A DNA stretch of 64,000 nt, from positions 5,576,501 to 5,640,500 of the forward strand of contig OZ038468.1 of the NCBI GenBank assembly GCA_964036295.1. Reading direction: 5' to 3'. Below the pieces are notes generated by a model. It was not told where the DNA came from, ran no database searches, and worked only from the letters and a program-made list of their open reading frames with translations. Position numbers and translations under genes: made by a program. Shown piece after piece: positions 18,957 through 26,978 of this stretch. The stretch is from Plumapathes pennacea (taxonomy: Eukaryota > Cnidaria > Anthozoa > Antipatharia > Myriopathidae). Each line of letters begins with the position of its first letter. Position 1 is the stretch's first letter.

Positions 18957-20174
18957 ATGGCGACTCCCATCGTTGAGTTGCTCAGTAATGCTCGATATGT
19001 GGGAATAAACACTCCCCAAAAATTTACCAATCAACTGCCCAAACCAGTGGATTTCACAGGCTGGGAAGTAGGTGTCCAAGAATTAAGCTTGCCGACCACC
19101 TGGTTTCAACCTCAAAGACCCATGACATGGGTAGTCACACGCGTGGGTATGGATGCAGGAGAGAGTTCGATAAGCAAACTTCGAAAAGCTGTTCACGGGT
19201 TTCAACAATTTCCCGAGTGGGAGAAAATGAAACTGGGGTCTTATGCCAAATGGAATACTCAACCTGCTGATGATTGGATCAAAAAAGCGCGACCCCTAGG
19301 ACATCTTTTAGTCATGTCGCTGAAGCCGGGACTTTACTTCACAGGCGAGGATGTGGCAGAACAAATAATTCGACAAATCAATGACGTCTACGAGGACCTT
19401 CCTCATCAAAAACCTAGCTTAATGTTCAAGAAAGATTATGTACCTGGATTGGGTCGTATCGAAGAAACCACTCCCGATCAGACAATTGTCATCCAGATCA
19501 ACCGCAACTTGGAACGCTGCCTGCGATTTCCCTCTCGCGATCCCATTAATTATTTTTATGGGGGAACATGGTTTTGGGATCCGTGGGCGCGACATGTAGA
19601 CCCTAAAGGGGCGTATGGTCATTTTCGACCTATCACAAACGCCTTTGTGGCACGTGGAAGACTACATGGCGGGGCTGGGGGTGGATTATTGGGGGATGTA
19701 GCATCCCGTCCACCATACATTTTTCACATGGACCCGCTGGACCATTTTCATGCGGGCCCCTTACTTTTTGACCCCTTTGCCGCCAATTTGAACGAGACAT
19801 TTGGAGAATTAGTCGATGATTTTCATCCCGACCATCAACCACCAGACTGGCCGACTAGTGAACTCTGGGGGCCGCGCGAGGCACAGCGAGTTGGACAGTG
19901 TTTTTATTTGCATGGTGATTTTATTCGAACACAAATAGTCAATAATGCTGAAGATTCTTTATTGGCTGTGGTTAAGAATCCCGGACTAGTACCAGAGGCA
20001 CCTATACAACATTGGGAAGAAATGAACGTATCCTATAAAGCTATGAAACCTGAAATACGGCAGGCTCTTACAGTGTGGTGGGAAGATGATCGCGGTCAAC
20101 CACTAACCTTGGGAGACACAGGTGTCAGCCGTGTACAATTACATTTTCGAAAAAGTATAAATAAACATGCGTAA
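18957..20174 (+). CDS. Penton/PY-like virion protein, paralogue 2
   Basis: The 405-residue intact product starts MATPIVELL. The N-terminal motif is NTPQKFTNQLPKPVDFTG followed by LSLPTTW. The C-terminal block (WWEDDRGQPLTLGDTG, then VQLHFRKS) matches the family pattern of a charged Gly turn and a final LHFR strand. An in-frame ATG at 18870 lies inside the previous gene, but the TATA box at 18912-18918 places transcription downstream of it, so 18957 is preferred. It is probably a capsid-vertex or other structural protein. Its sequence has diverged well away from its neighbours, so the three probably have separate jobs. Confidence 0.65.
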   Translation: MATPIVELLSNARYVGINTPQKFTNQLPKPVDFTGWEVGVQELSLPTTWFQPQRPMTWVVTRVGMDAGESSISKLRKAVHGFQQFPEWEKMKLGSYAKWNTQPADDWIKKARPLGHLLVMSLKPGLYFTGEDVAEQIIRQINDVYEDLPHQKPSLMFKKDYVPGLGRIEETTPDQTIVIQINRNLERCLRFPSRDPINYFYGGTWFWDPWARHVDPKGAYGHFRPITNAFVARGRLHGGAGGGLLGDVASRPPYIFHMDPLDHFHAGPLLFDPFAANLNETFGELVDDFHPDHQPPDWPTSELWGPREAQRVGQCFYLHGDFIRTQIVNNAEDSLLAVVKNPGLVPEAPIQHWEEMNVSYKAMKPEIRQALTVWWEDDRGQPLTLGDTGVSRVQLHFRKSINKHA

Positions 20175-20198
20175 ATAAAAAATTCATTTTTTCTCAGC

Positions 20199-21269
20199 AT
20201 GTCTGATGTTCTCTTTCTAGCCAGCAATGCGGCACACACGCTGTCCTTCACCAACACGCCCGGGAATTTTATTGCACCCTTTCCCCATCGTGTTACGTTT
20301 TCCGAGGATGCAGAAGTGGCTCTCAAATCGCTGACAATTCCCAACTCGTTTATACCTCACAAAAAAACATCAACACTTGGCGTCTTGGACTCATGCAAAG
20401 CACAATGGCTGCTGATGTGGCGCCCTCCTGTGAGCAACCGACCTATACCCCCTCGTCTAGATACTTTGGCCATTGAAGTCAAAGCAGAACCACATGGCAA
20501 ATGGTTAGGGAATCGAAAAGTGGTTTTGTTTACCTTACCTTCAGGAGAGTACGAGGTGGCTGATGTGGTAGATATGATTGTTAAAATTACCACAGATGCT
20601 TGTGGTGATTTTAGACCGCGATTTCTACGCTTATCGTCGAAAGCACACAATCATCAAGATTTTGCACATTATTGCATTCTTCACGATATGTCGAATCAAT
20701 TCATTCTCTTTGTCAACCCGTTTTTAGCCACGCTTCTAGGTGTAGGTATACCTGCCCCTGAATTGTCTGGCTATTACATTCATTTATCCTATGGGGAATT
20801 CCAATATTTGACCAAAGAAAAGGAAACCAGTCTGGGTATCACTTCTCCCCTTGGCGGACTGTTTCAGCCTCTGGACCAATTCTTGCCCCTAACCAAGAAC
20901 GGTCGCTCCACCAGTGCTAACCCTATTGAGCCCATCATACGACGCCATAGCTTGGAATACTATGAAAATCAAAATAATGTGGTCCGTCACCAAATCTGCG
21001 TTTATTCCGATCTCATTCATAACAGTAATGTGAACGGTAAAAAAGAACCTCTCCTCTTCATGGATGTCTTACCACCTCTCAACCCTGACAAGCCGGTCCA
21101 CGAATATGTGGTCTATCACCCTCATTATGTCCCCATTAAAGTGGGTACCTTCCATCACTTTCACATTTGGTTCAAAGATGAAGACGGACATCCACTGGAA
21201 TTTACCCCCAGCGACACTGCCACCACTTTCATGACATTACACATCCAACGAAAAAATATCTATAAATAA
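20199..21269 (+). CDS. Penton/PY-like virion protein, paralogue 3
   Basis: The 356-residue intact product has the N-terminal NTPGNFIAPFPHRVTF then LTIPNSF motif and the C-terminal WFKDEDGHPLEFTPSD then MTLHIQR block. The ATG is preceded by a pyrimidine tract ending TTCTCAGC, a good splice-acceptor shape, and by TATAAATA at 20156-20163. TATAAATA at 21261-21268 overlaps its own stop. The role is as for the other two, with structural function likely but not shown. Confidence 0.65.
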   Translation: MSDVLFLASNAAHTLSFTNTPGNFIAPFPHRVTFSEDAEVALKSLTIPNSFIPHKKTSTLGVLDSCKAQWLLMWRPPVSNRPIPPRLDTLAIEVKAEPHGKWLGNRKVVLFTLPSGEYEVADVVDMIVKITTDACGDFRPRFLRLSSKAHNHQDFAHYCILHDMSNQFILFVNPFLATLLGVGIPAPELSGYYIHLSYGEFQYLTKEKETSLGITSPLGGLFQPLDQFLPLTKNGRSTSANPIEPIIRRHSLEYYENQNNVVRHQICVYSDLIHNSNVNGKKEPLLFMDVLPPLNPDKPVHEYVVYHPHYVPIKVGTFHHFHIWFKDEDGHPLEFTPSDTATTFMTLHIQRKNIYK

Positions 21270-21307
21270 GAGTGTCACCCCTTAATACATTAGCACACAA
21301 AAGCACC

Positions 21308-21541
21308 ATGGTAGAAATCAGTTCAAAGTACAGCCGTCTGCAAGGCGTACCCCTCTACCCTCAAACACGTTCCACAAGGGTGTTGGGAAAAAGAGACGCC
21401 GTCAAGTGGGCTCTGGTACCATTCGTCCCTACCCCGTCCAAGAAAAACGCAAACAGGATGGAGGACGTCGCAAACACAGAACCCGTGTGCGTGTATCACG
21501 CGGTCGCCGCCCCTAAATCATTATGCAGTAAAAACAAATAA
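21308..21541 (+). pseudogene. Small basic protein, probably frameshifted
   Basis: The ATG at 21308 follows TATAAATA at 21261 by 40 bases and opens a frame to 21541. From about 21375 another frame has the stronger character: GKKRRRQVGSG, KRKQDGGRRKHRTR and SRGRRP, ending at 21516. This fits a highly basic DNA-condensing core protein, of the adenovirus protein VII or mu type in style only, with a frame break near 21365-21385. Several neighbours have the same basic, Gly-pair signature. Confidence 0.45.
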
Positions 21542-21572
21542 AAGAGAGAAACGAATGAAAATACTGGTCATT

Positions 21573-21813
21573 ATGCGTAAACAAAAGCAGCGTCGACAAC
21601 ATTGCAAAAAACGACTTGTCCGTCGTTAAACAGAGAGGGGGTGCTGTTCGCAAGTACAAATGCCGAAAAATTGATGATGTGGCCGAAGTCATGTCCATGT
21701 TTTTAAGTGGACCAAGCCCCACCTTTGCCACAGCAGGTCGTCTATTGGCCAAACAAGCCTTTAAAGGTGTTGTTGACAACACCCCGCTACCCAAATACTT
21801 GAACAGCTTGTAA
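21573..21813 (+). pseudogene. Small basic RGG protein, frameshifted
   Basis: The ATG at 21573 opens a very basic N-terminus (MRKQKQRRQHCKKRLVRR) that meets TAA at 21627-21629. The neighbouring frame continues with KQRGGAV and a further 60 residues to 21813, so one base separates them. It has the same N-terminal plan, a basic block then RGG, as the next two genes. It is probably a virion core protein, with RGG a possible maturation cleavage site. Confidence 0.5.
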
Positions 21814-21814
21814 C

Positions 21815-21994
21815 ATGTGTAAACGTAAACAACGCCGTCGAAAGCGTCGACAGCGTGGTGGCAATCCATTCATAGCTGCCTCTATCTGTAAAAAATTTCC
21901 TATTCAGTGTGTCAAAGGCATGTTAAAAGCACAAAGTGCTAATGTAAAAGTGCGTAAAGCGATACTGTCAGCCATGGGGTTAACAAGGATATAA
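21815..21994 (+). CDS. Small basic RGG protein, 59 residues
   Basis: The frame is intact: MCKRKQRRRKRRQRGG, then a moderately hydrophobic helix-like C-terminal part. The start lies two bases after the previous stop and the stop overlaps TATAAATA at 21990. Size and composition recall adenovirus mu/pX-type core peptides, a resemblance of style and not demonstrated homology. It is probably packaged with DNA. Confidence 0.55.
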   Translation: MCKRKQRRRKRRQRGGNPFIAASICKKFPIQCVKGMLKAQSANVKVRKAILSAMGLTRI

Positions 21995-22032
21995 ATAAAA
22001 AGACAAAAAAGTAGAAAGACTTGTTCAAAAAG

Positions 22033-22478
22033 ATGGCTAAAGGACAACAACGGAAGCGCAAGCAGCAGAAACGTGCTCAGCGTGGTGGTATGAGCGATGT
22101 GGAAAAATGGTTTCGGGAAGTTGGCTCTGCCGTTATCCCCAGTCTGGCTGTTGATTCCCAAGAACAAAGACGACAGCGCAGTCTCGGAACGCCGGAACGC
22201 GAGACTTTTCCAAAGGTAAAAACAAGTATCGCTTGGCAGGCAAACTAGCCATAGGTGCTGCCACTGGTCCAGCAGACCTCGCTGTGGCTCTGGGAACAAG
22301 TGCTCCCGAAATTGGTTCGCGATTAGGAAAAAGAAAAAGGAAGAGAAAATATCATGGAAGCACTTGGCGCGTTCGGTCCTGGAAGGCCAAACCCATAGCG
22401 GACCTGTGGGGTGGTGCCTTTTTAGCCGGATCGAATTTTGGACACCTTTCCAAACTCTGGAAAAAAAAAAGACGTTAA
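22033..22478 (+). pseudogene. Basic RGG protein with hydrophobic middle, frameshifted
   Basis: The ATG at 22033 follows TATAAATA at 21990. The N-terminus (QQRKRKQQKRAQRGG) repeats the basic-RGG plan. The frame changes near 22180-22205 into the one encoding KNKYRLAGKLAIG, an Ala/Gly-rich segment, KRKRKRK and a Lys/Arg C-terminus ending at 22478. It is likely a core or cement protein. The intergenic TATA and the tight packing support a real gene despite the break. Confidence 0.52.
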
Positions 22479-22533
22479 TCTGTTTATAAATATGAGGTTC
22501 ACGTTCTTTATTTTTACCATTTTAACCATCATC

Positions 22534-23299
22534 ATGCGATACATGTTCAAGTACCGTCACAATTATGGGGCCTCAGCCTACCCCCAACAGCACGGGGGTG
22601 GATTTTGGAGAGATCTGGCAGGAACTGCCGCCAAAGCCGCTGGACAACAACTTGAAAAACAAGCCAAACAATATGTGTCCAGTGGTCGCTTAGCAAAAGA
22701 TTTAAAAAGTTTATCCGAGGATGCCACTCCATCACCTTCCACGACCACGCCCATTGAACAAGCTGTCCAACCCAAATTCACCCCAGCTGCAACCCCGCCC
22801 ACAGTACCAGCTGCCCGCAAAACAACTGTACCAACAGCACCTCGAATGGCCCCTGCTGTACCAGCTCCCCCTCAAGCAGCCCCCTCTTTACCCATGATGA
22901 CAGCTCCTACACCTGCTACTACCCCCGCTTTACCAACACTTGCCCTAGGCACTGTACCTACAAGCACAACAGCAGGCACCCCTGTACCAGAAACCGCCAC
23001 GGCTACTAAAAAAGAGGGTCCTTCTTGGATGCAAACAGGCAGAGGTCGCAAAAGAAAACGCGCCAAAAAACAAAAAAGTTGTCAATTACAGACGACCACC
23101 CCCCTTCTTGGGAAATTGGCAAAAAGGAAAAGGCTATTTGGGCAGTGTCATGGGGAAAAAAACCAGGGCCAGCGACTTTCTGGAAGGAAAAAAACAGCGC
23201 AGAAAGGGAAAGAAGCTAACAGCCAGAGACTATGCAAAAATGGCAACAATGAAAAAACAGATGAAAAAGGGATACAAAACAAAGAATATCTGGTTGTAA
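22534..23299 (+). pseudogene. pVI-like virion protein, frameshifted
   Basis: The N-terminus YPQQHGGGFWRDLAGTAA has a Gly-Gly-Gly-Phe-Trp site followed by an amphipathic helix, the arrangement of adenovirus-type protein VI (membrane-lytic, protease-matured). A long Pro/Thr/Ala-rich linker and a Lys/Arg-rich C-terminus follow. TATAAATA at 22485-22492 contains the first in-frame ATG, so the start is placed at 22534. Two breaks in A-rich runs (near 23065 and 23120) split the basic C-terminus over three frames, ending at 23299. The pVI assignment is inference from architecture and position just before the major capsid gene. Confidence 0.55.
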
Positions 23300-23343
23300 G
23301 CAAAATGTATAAATAGAATGCTGTCACCGTCATTTTGTTAATC

Positions 23344-24807
23344 ATACCTAAACAGCGTGGAGGAGGTCGCAAGCGAGCCCCATCTCGCCGAAAAGCAGTC
23401 TCGGCTGCACCCATTACTACCTCACTCATGAATCCCGGACTCAATTTGTTCAGCCCTCCCCCCATCAATGACACCTTGTATGCTTTTGAAAGTTAGGAAG
23501 TGTACCCTCTCAATGATTCCATGAAGCCCCTCCATTTTCGTTTGAAAAGAGCACATTGGATTAATTTGCGACGCTCTTCTCTGAGACTACGATTGGGCTT
23601 GGTGTCAGCAGATGGAAAGAAAATCGACGAGGATTGGACCACTCATCTCATTGGAGCAGTTCAAAACACTGCTCCTTCCTCCATTTCGCACATGGAAATA
23701 AAATTGAATGGAGAATCACTTGGGACTCCAACCCCCAAAGATTTTGGCTACAAAGAATGGTGGTACGCCTGGTTTTACATGAGCGAAGCAGACAAAAAGA
23801 GTTGGGGGCGGCAACAGGGCTACACCCCATTCCTAGACATGGATACAAATGACAGTGTGGCAGATGGTACCAGTGTAAATGATGGCACATTAGTATTTAA
23901 ATATCGATGGGAACAGTGGATGACCAAAACGGGTGGTGCTGGTAAAAACAAAACCCGATATTTGGGACCGAGCGATTTTGTCATTCCTTTCAAGCAGATT
24001 CCCGAACTGGCCCGCATTGAATTCCTTCCACCTAACGTGGAAATAGACCTGAAAATTCACTTTCACAACAACAACTGGCCCCTGATGACCGCCAAAGCAT
24101 GGCAAGGCAAACTAGTGCCTATCAATGACGATGAGAAAATCTTCATTGAATTGCATAAAGCCATCATGAACCCAGCCCACGTAGCCCCCATTGAAAAAGA
24201 ACTGACCCACCCCGGCGGCCGCAAAGCCACCTACGTGATCACACGACCGGAACTGAAAGACTACAACATCACAAATGGTGTGAAAAAGTATCACATCCCC
24301 AACGCCCGGGTGGGAGTGATGCCCAATTATGTTGTGCTCATGCTCCAGCCCCAAGTCAATTATGAAAAACCCGATACCGCTACAGATGATGCTGACGGTG
24401 GCAACGGGCGGGAAGAAAACCCCTACACGTTTGGAAAACACAATCTGATAAAAGTGGAAACCAATGGAGATGGTGGCTATGACATAATTGACTTGAAAGA
24501 AAACCCAGCAGAACCCTATCGCAGATTCATGAAAATGTATGAGAACACTGGAGATGGTATTTACATGCCTCAAGAAACATTTGACCAAAAATACCATTTC
24601 ATCATCTTCAACTTCACCCCCGCTGAGAGCCCAGCAGACCCGCAACTCTATAAACAACCCCACGGCACGCAGTCATTCACACTCTACTTTGACGGTCCAG
24701 GCGGAGTAGGTGCCCAAAAGAAACTCAAAGCTTTGCTTCTTTTCTTTGACACTCCTTTACTGAAACTGGACATGTTGGGCTCCGTGGAATTCCAAGATCG
24801 TGTCTGA
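23344..24807 (+). pseudogene. Polinton major capsid protein (double jelly-roll), start and early codon lesions
   Basis: From 23500 to 24807 an open frame encodes 435 residues with the features of the Polinton hexon-like capsid protein: a leading strand region (LNDSMKPLHFRL), the IKLNGESLG segment and beta-rich sequence throughout. Coding sequence clearly begins earlier. The same frame from 23344 has a basic PKQRGGGRKRAPSRRK start, but the first codon reads ATA instead of ATG and TAG interrupts at 23494-23496. The N-terminal RGGG matches the basic-RGG pattern of the neighbouring small proteins. The body of the protein is otherwise undamaged. The protease and ATPase genes follow in usual Polinton company. 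Confidence 0.88.
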
Positions 24808-24819
24808 AAAAACACGAAT

Positions 24820-25355
24820 GTGACTGCCCTCTGGACCGATCAAATCAATCAACTCTTATCCCAACACCCTCTCACACAACACCTGTTTCGAGGCGTGTTT
24901 GCCTGTGATGAACTCCCACCCCCTTTCCCCCTAGACGCACACGGTCACTTTCGACCCTGGCTGCTCGTTGTCAATACTCATCCGGCGTCCAAGTCGGGGG
25001 AGCGGACGACCCCCGTCAATTGCACATCTTTAACAGTTACGGACAAGATCTCCAACAGTATCGCAACCCCTGGTTCAATCGTTTTCAAAAACACTTTTCC
25101 ACTTCCCATCAAAATCAAATTCAATACCAGGGCATGAACAACGCATGTGGTTATTACTGCATCGTGGTGGCTGCTGAACGCGGTCTCAAAGGACGCTATG
25201 ATTTTCATTCTCTACCCTATCTGAAACCTCTCGCATTCGTCCAAAACGACCGTCACATGGCTCACTTGGCCAGCACCGATTTAGACCCCCAGGATGTTAT
25301 TTCTGATATTAGTTTAGCCAAAGGGCAAACCTGTACCTACAAAATGCATAAATAA
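24820..25355 (+). pseudogene. Adenain-like maturation cysteine protease, broken
   Basis: This is the C5/Ulp1-like protease that matures Polinton virion proteins. The N-terminal part (FACDELP, then RPWLLVVNTHP) is in one frame. From about 25000 the next frame carries HIFNSYGQ and the NNACGYYC segment with the catalytic Cys near 25150, ending at 25355. A one-base shift in the G/C-rich stretch 24998-25015 separates them. The GxHW motif that normally supplies the catalytic His is not visible where expected (SGERTT). No ATG opens the frame (GTG at 24820). All three point to a dead copy. CATAAATA overlaps the stop. Confidence 0.85.
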
Positions 25356-25391
25356 AAATGTTCATTTTTTCTTTTCATTCCCAGTGTCATT

Positions 25392-26123
25392 ATGCCTAAA
25401 CGACGTGCAACGTCACAGCTGACGTATCCCAAGACCATCAAAAAACATGCGCATGAACTCGACTTGCGTTTCAAACACCCGGCGCGCATTCTCGTTTCTG
25501 GACCTTCCAACAGTGGTAAGACCACCCTCATTACAGAGATTTTTAAATGGAGAAAAGAGTTTTTCCAATGGCCCATCACAAAAATTGTGTTCCGCTACGG
25601 TTCTTGGCAACCCGCCTACGATTACTTGAAAAAAATGGGCGTGGAATTCAAAGAGGGACTCCCCGAATCCATCGAAGAAGACTTCCCCCAAAAGACACCC
25701 AAGAACGAAGTGCGCATTCTGGTCCTAGACGATCAAATGGGGCCAGCCGTCAATGACCCGAACACTCTACGCCTATTCGTAGAAAAATCACATCATTGGG
25801 GTGTGACTGCCATCATGACCTCTCAAAACCCCTATCACCAAGGAAAACACAATGTAGACATGGCTCGCAATGTGTCTGTAGCTATTTTCATCATTGAACT
25901 TCGCAACATGGACGTCATACGACGATTCTTACACAGCAGTTACACCGCAGAACAAGTACGTGAAATCATGAATTGGCTTCGACGCACCACCCATCGTAAA
26001 CCTTACTCGAACTTTACAATTGATTTCGCCATGGACACTGATGACTGTCGCCTTCGCATCAACTTAATCCCCAACGAACAGCACGGGCCCACTCGACTCT
26101 TTTCCCCGTCCTTAACTCTATAA
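25392..26123 (+). CDS. Polinton genome-packaging ATPase (FtsK/HerA, A32-like)
   Basis: The intact 243-residue frame is the motor that pumps DNA into the capsid. Walker A is GPSNSGKTT (25499-25525) and Walker B is ILVLDDQMG (near 25718), followed by the sensor-like MTSQNPYHQGK, as in other Polinton and PLV ATPases. The start ATG at 25392 follows a strong acceptor-like tract (TTTTCATTCCCAG), so leader splicing is possible. TATAAAAT overlaps the stop. Among the core genes of element 2 this is the one that shows no lesion. Confidence 0.95.
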   Translation: MPKRRATSQLTYPKTIKKHAHELDLRFKHPARILVSGPSNSGKTTLITEIFKWRKEFFQWPITKIVFRYGSWQPAYDYLKKMGVEFKEGLPESIEEDFPQKTPKNEVRILVLDDQMGPAVNDPNTLRLFVEKSHHWGVTAIMTSQNPYHQGKHNVDMARNVSVAIFIIELRNMDVIRRFLHSSYTAEQVREIMNWLRRTTHRKPYSNFTIDFAMDTDDCRLRINLIPNEQHGPTRLFSPSLTL

Positions 26124-26156
26124 AATACCGCACCCCCTTTCCTAAAAACATTAATC

Positions 26157-26504
26157 ATGGCGACCCCGTGACGTGGCCCCACCCCCCTCATGCGAAAACA
26201 CAAGCATTTTTTATGCAACCTCGAACACGACCCCAGCCTCTTGATACCTGCTGGTCCCCAACAGTTGCGTGCTGCCCAAGAAGTCTTGCAAAACATCAAG
26301 ATGGGCACCCTCCCCTTACCCCCCAAATTCATAAAAGGCGTGAAACGACAAATATTGGGACATGCCCTGGAAACCGCCTGTGACCACAGAACGCAGCGCT
26401 GTCGACTCCAGTCTCTCTTCCGAGGCAATAAACAAACAGGAGGATTTCCGTTACACGTGGTCTTGCGTTGGGGTATTCGAAAAGTAGTCAAACACGCTTT
26501 TTAA
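26157..26504 (+). pseudogene. Small basic protein of unknown role, early stop
   Basis: The ATG at 26157 follows TATAAAAT at 26119 by about 30 bases. TGA at 26169-26171 interrupts after four codons, after which the same frame is open to 26504 and codes for about 110 residues. These are basic, with FLCNLEHDPSLL and a C-terminal GGFPLHVVLRWG segment. An internal ATG at 26190 could restart translation. Position in the late cluster suggests a virion protein; no family is recognised. Confidence 0.5.
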
Positions 26505-26507
26505 AAA

Positions 26508-26954
26508 ATGACCGAAACCATTGTGATCCCCTCTTCCCAAAAAAGAAAACGTTATGACACTCCCGAGTGGAGTGCTCCTATGAGCATGACCCCTGATCAA
26601 CGCCACTACAATGCTCAAGCCACAGGCAAACATCTCCAAGCTATCCTGGACAATCCAGCCGCTTCAGTGACCCAAAAACGTGACACCTTTATGCATGAAC
26701 TGAAAAAATTCCAAGAGCATCAAGAACAGCAGCCGGCCGTCTCTCAAGCCCGTGTGGTCATGGCCACAGCCCCGCCCAAGAAACCCTCCCCCAGCACCCC
26801 AGCAGCCACACGCAAACCCCGAAGCCGTCTCGCCCCTCTTCCCCTTACCCCAGTCACTCAAAGAACCCGGAGAAAACGACCACAGATAGGCAAAGGAATC
26901 CACTATGTATCTTTTAATAAAGATCCTCGCAAACGGCGAGTTTACATTTTGTAA
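26508..26954 (+). CDS. Proline-rich basic late protein
   Basis: The 148-residue intact product starts three bases after the preceding stop. It has a basic site KRKRY near the N-terminus, a Gln/Glu-rich helix, a Pro/Ala-rich linker (APPKKPSPSTPAA) and a basic C-terminus. AATAAA overlaps the stop region and closes the plus-strand late cluster, which converges on the large minus-strand gene. Function unknown. Confidence 0.55.
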   Translation: MTETIVIPSSQKRKRYDTPEWSAPMSMTPDQRHYNAQATGKHLQAILDNPAASVTQKRDTFMHELKKFQEHQEQQPAVSQARVVMATAPPKKPSPSTPAATRKPRSRLAPLPLTPVTQRTRRKRPQIGKGIHYVSFNKDPRKRRVYIL

Positions 26955-26978
26955 TAAAAATCTTTTACAAACAACTTT

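Larger units (their letters stand above)
18912..26126 (+). promoter_or_regulatory. Series of TATA boxes overlapping or abutting upstream stop codons in the late cluster
   Basis: TATA-type sequences lie at 18912-18918, 20156-20163, 21261-21268, 21990-21997, 22485-22492, 23308-23315, 25347-25354 (CATAAATA) and 26119-26126. Most include or touch the stop of the gene before. Each precedes the next ATG by about 30-50 bases. Several lack AATAAA (for example 21261, 23308 and 26119), so they are not simply poly(A) signals. The pattern suggests one promoter per late gene. Confidence 0.55.

Noticed and set aside
23308-26126. TATAAATA at gene ends as poly(A) signals only
   Set aside because: Several lack AATAAA and all sit at promoter distance from the next ATG, although some could serve both roles.
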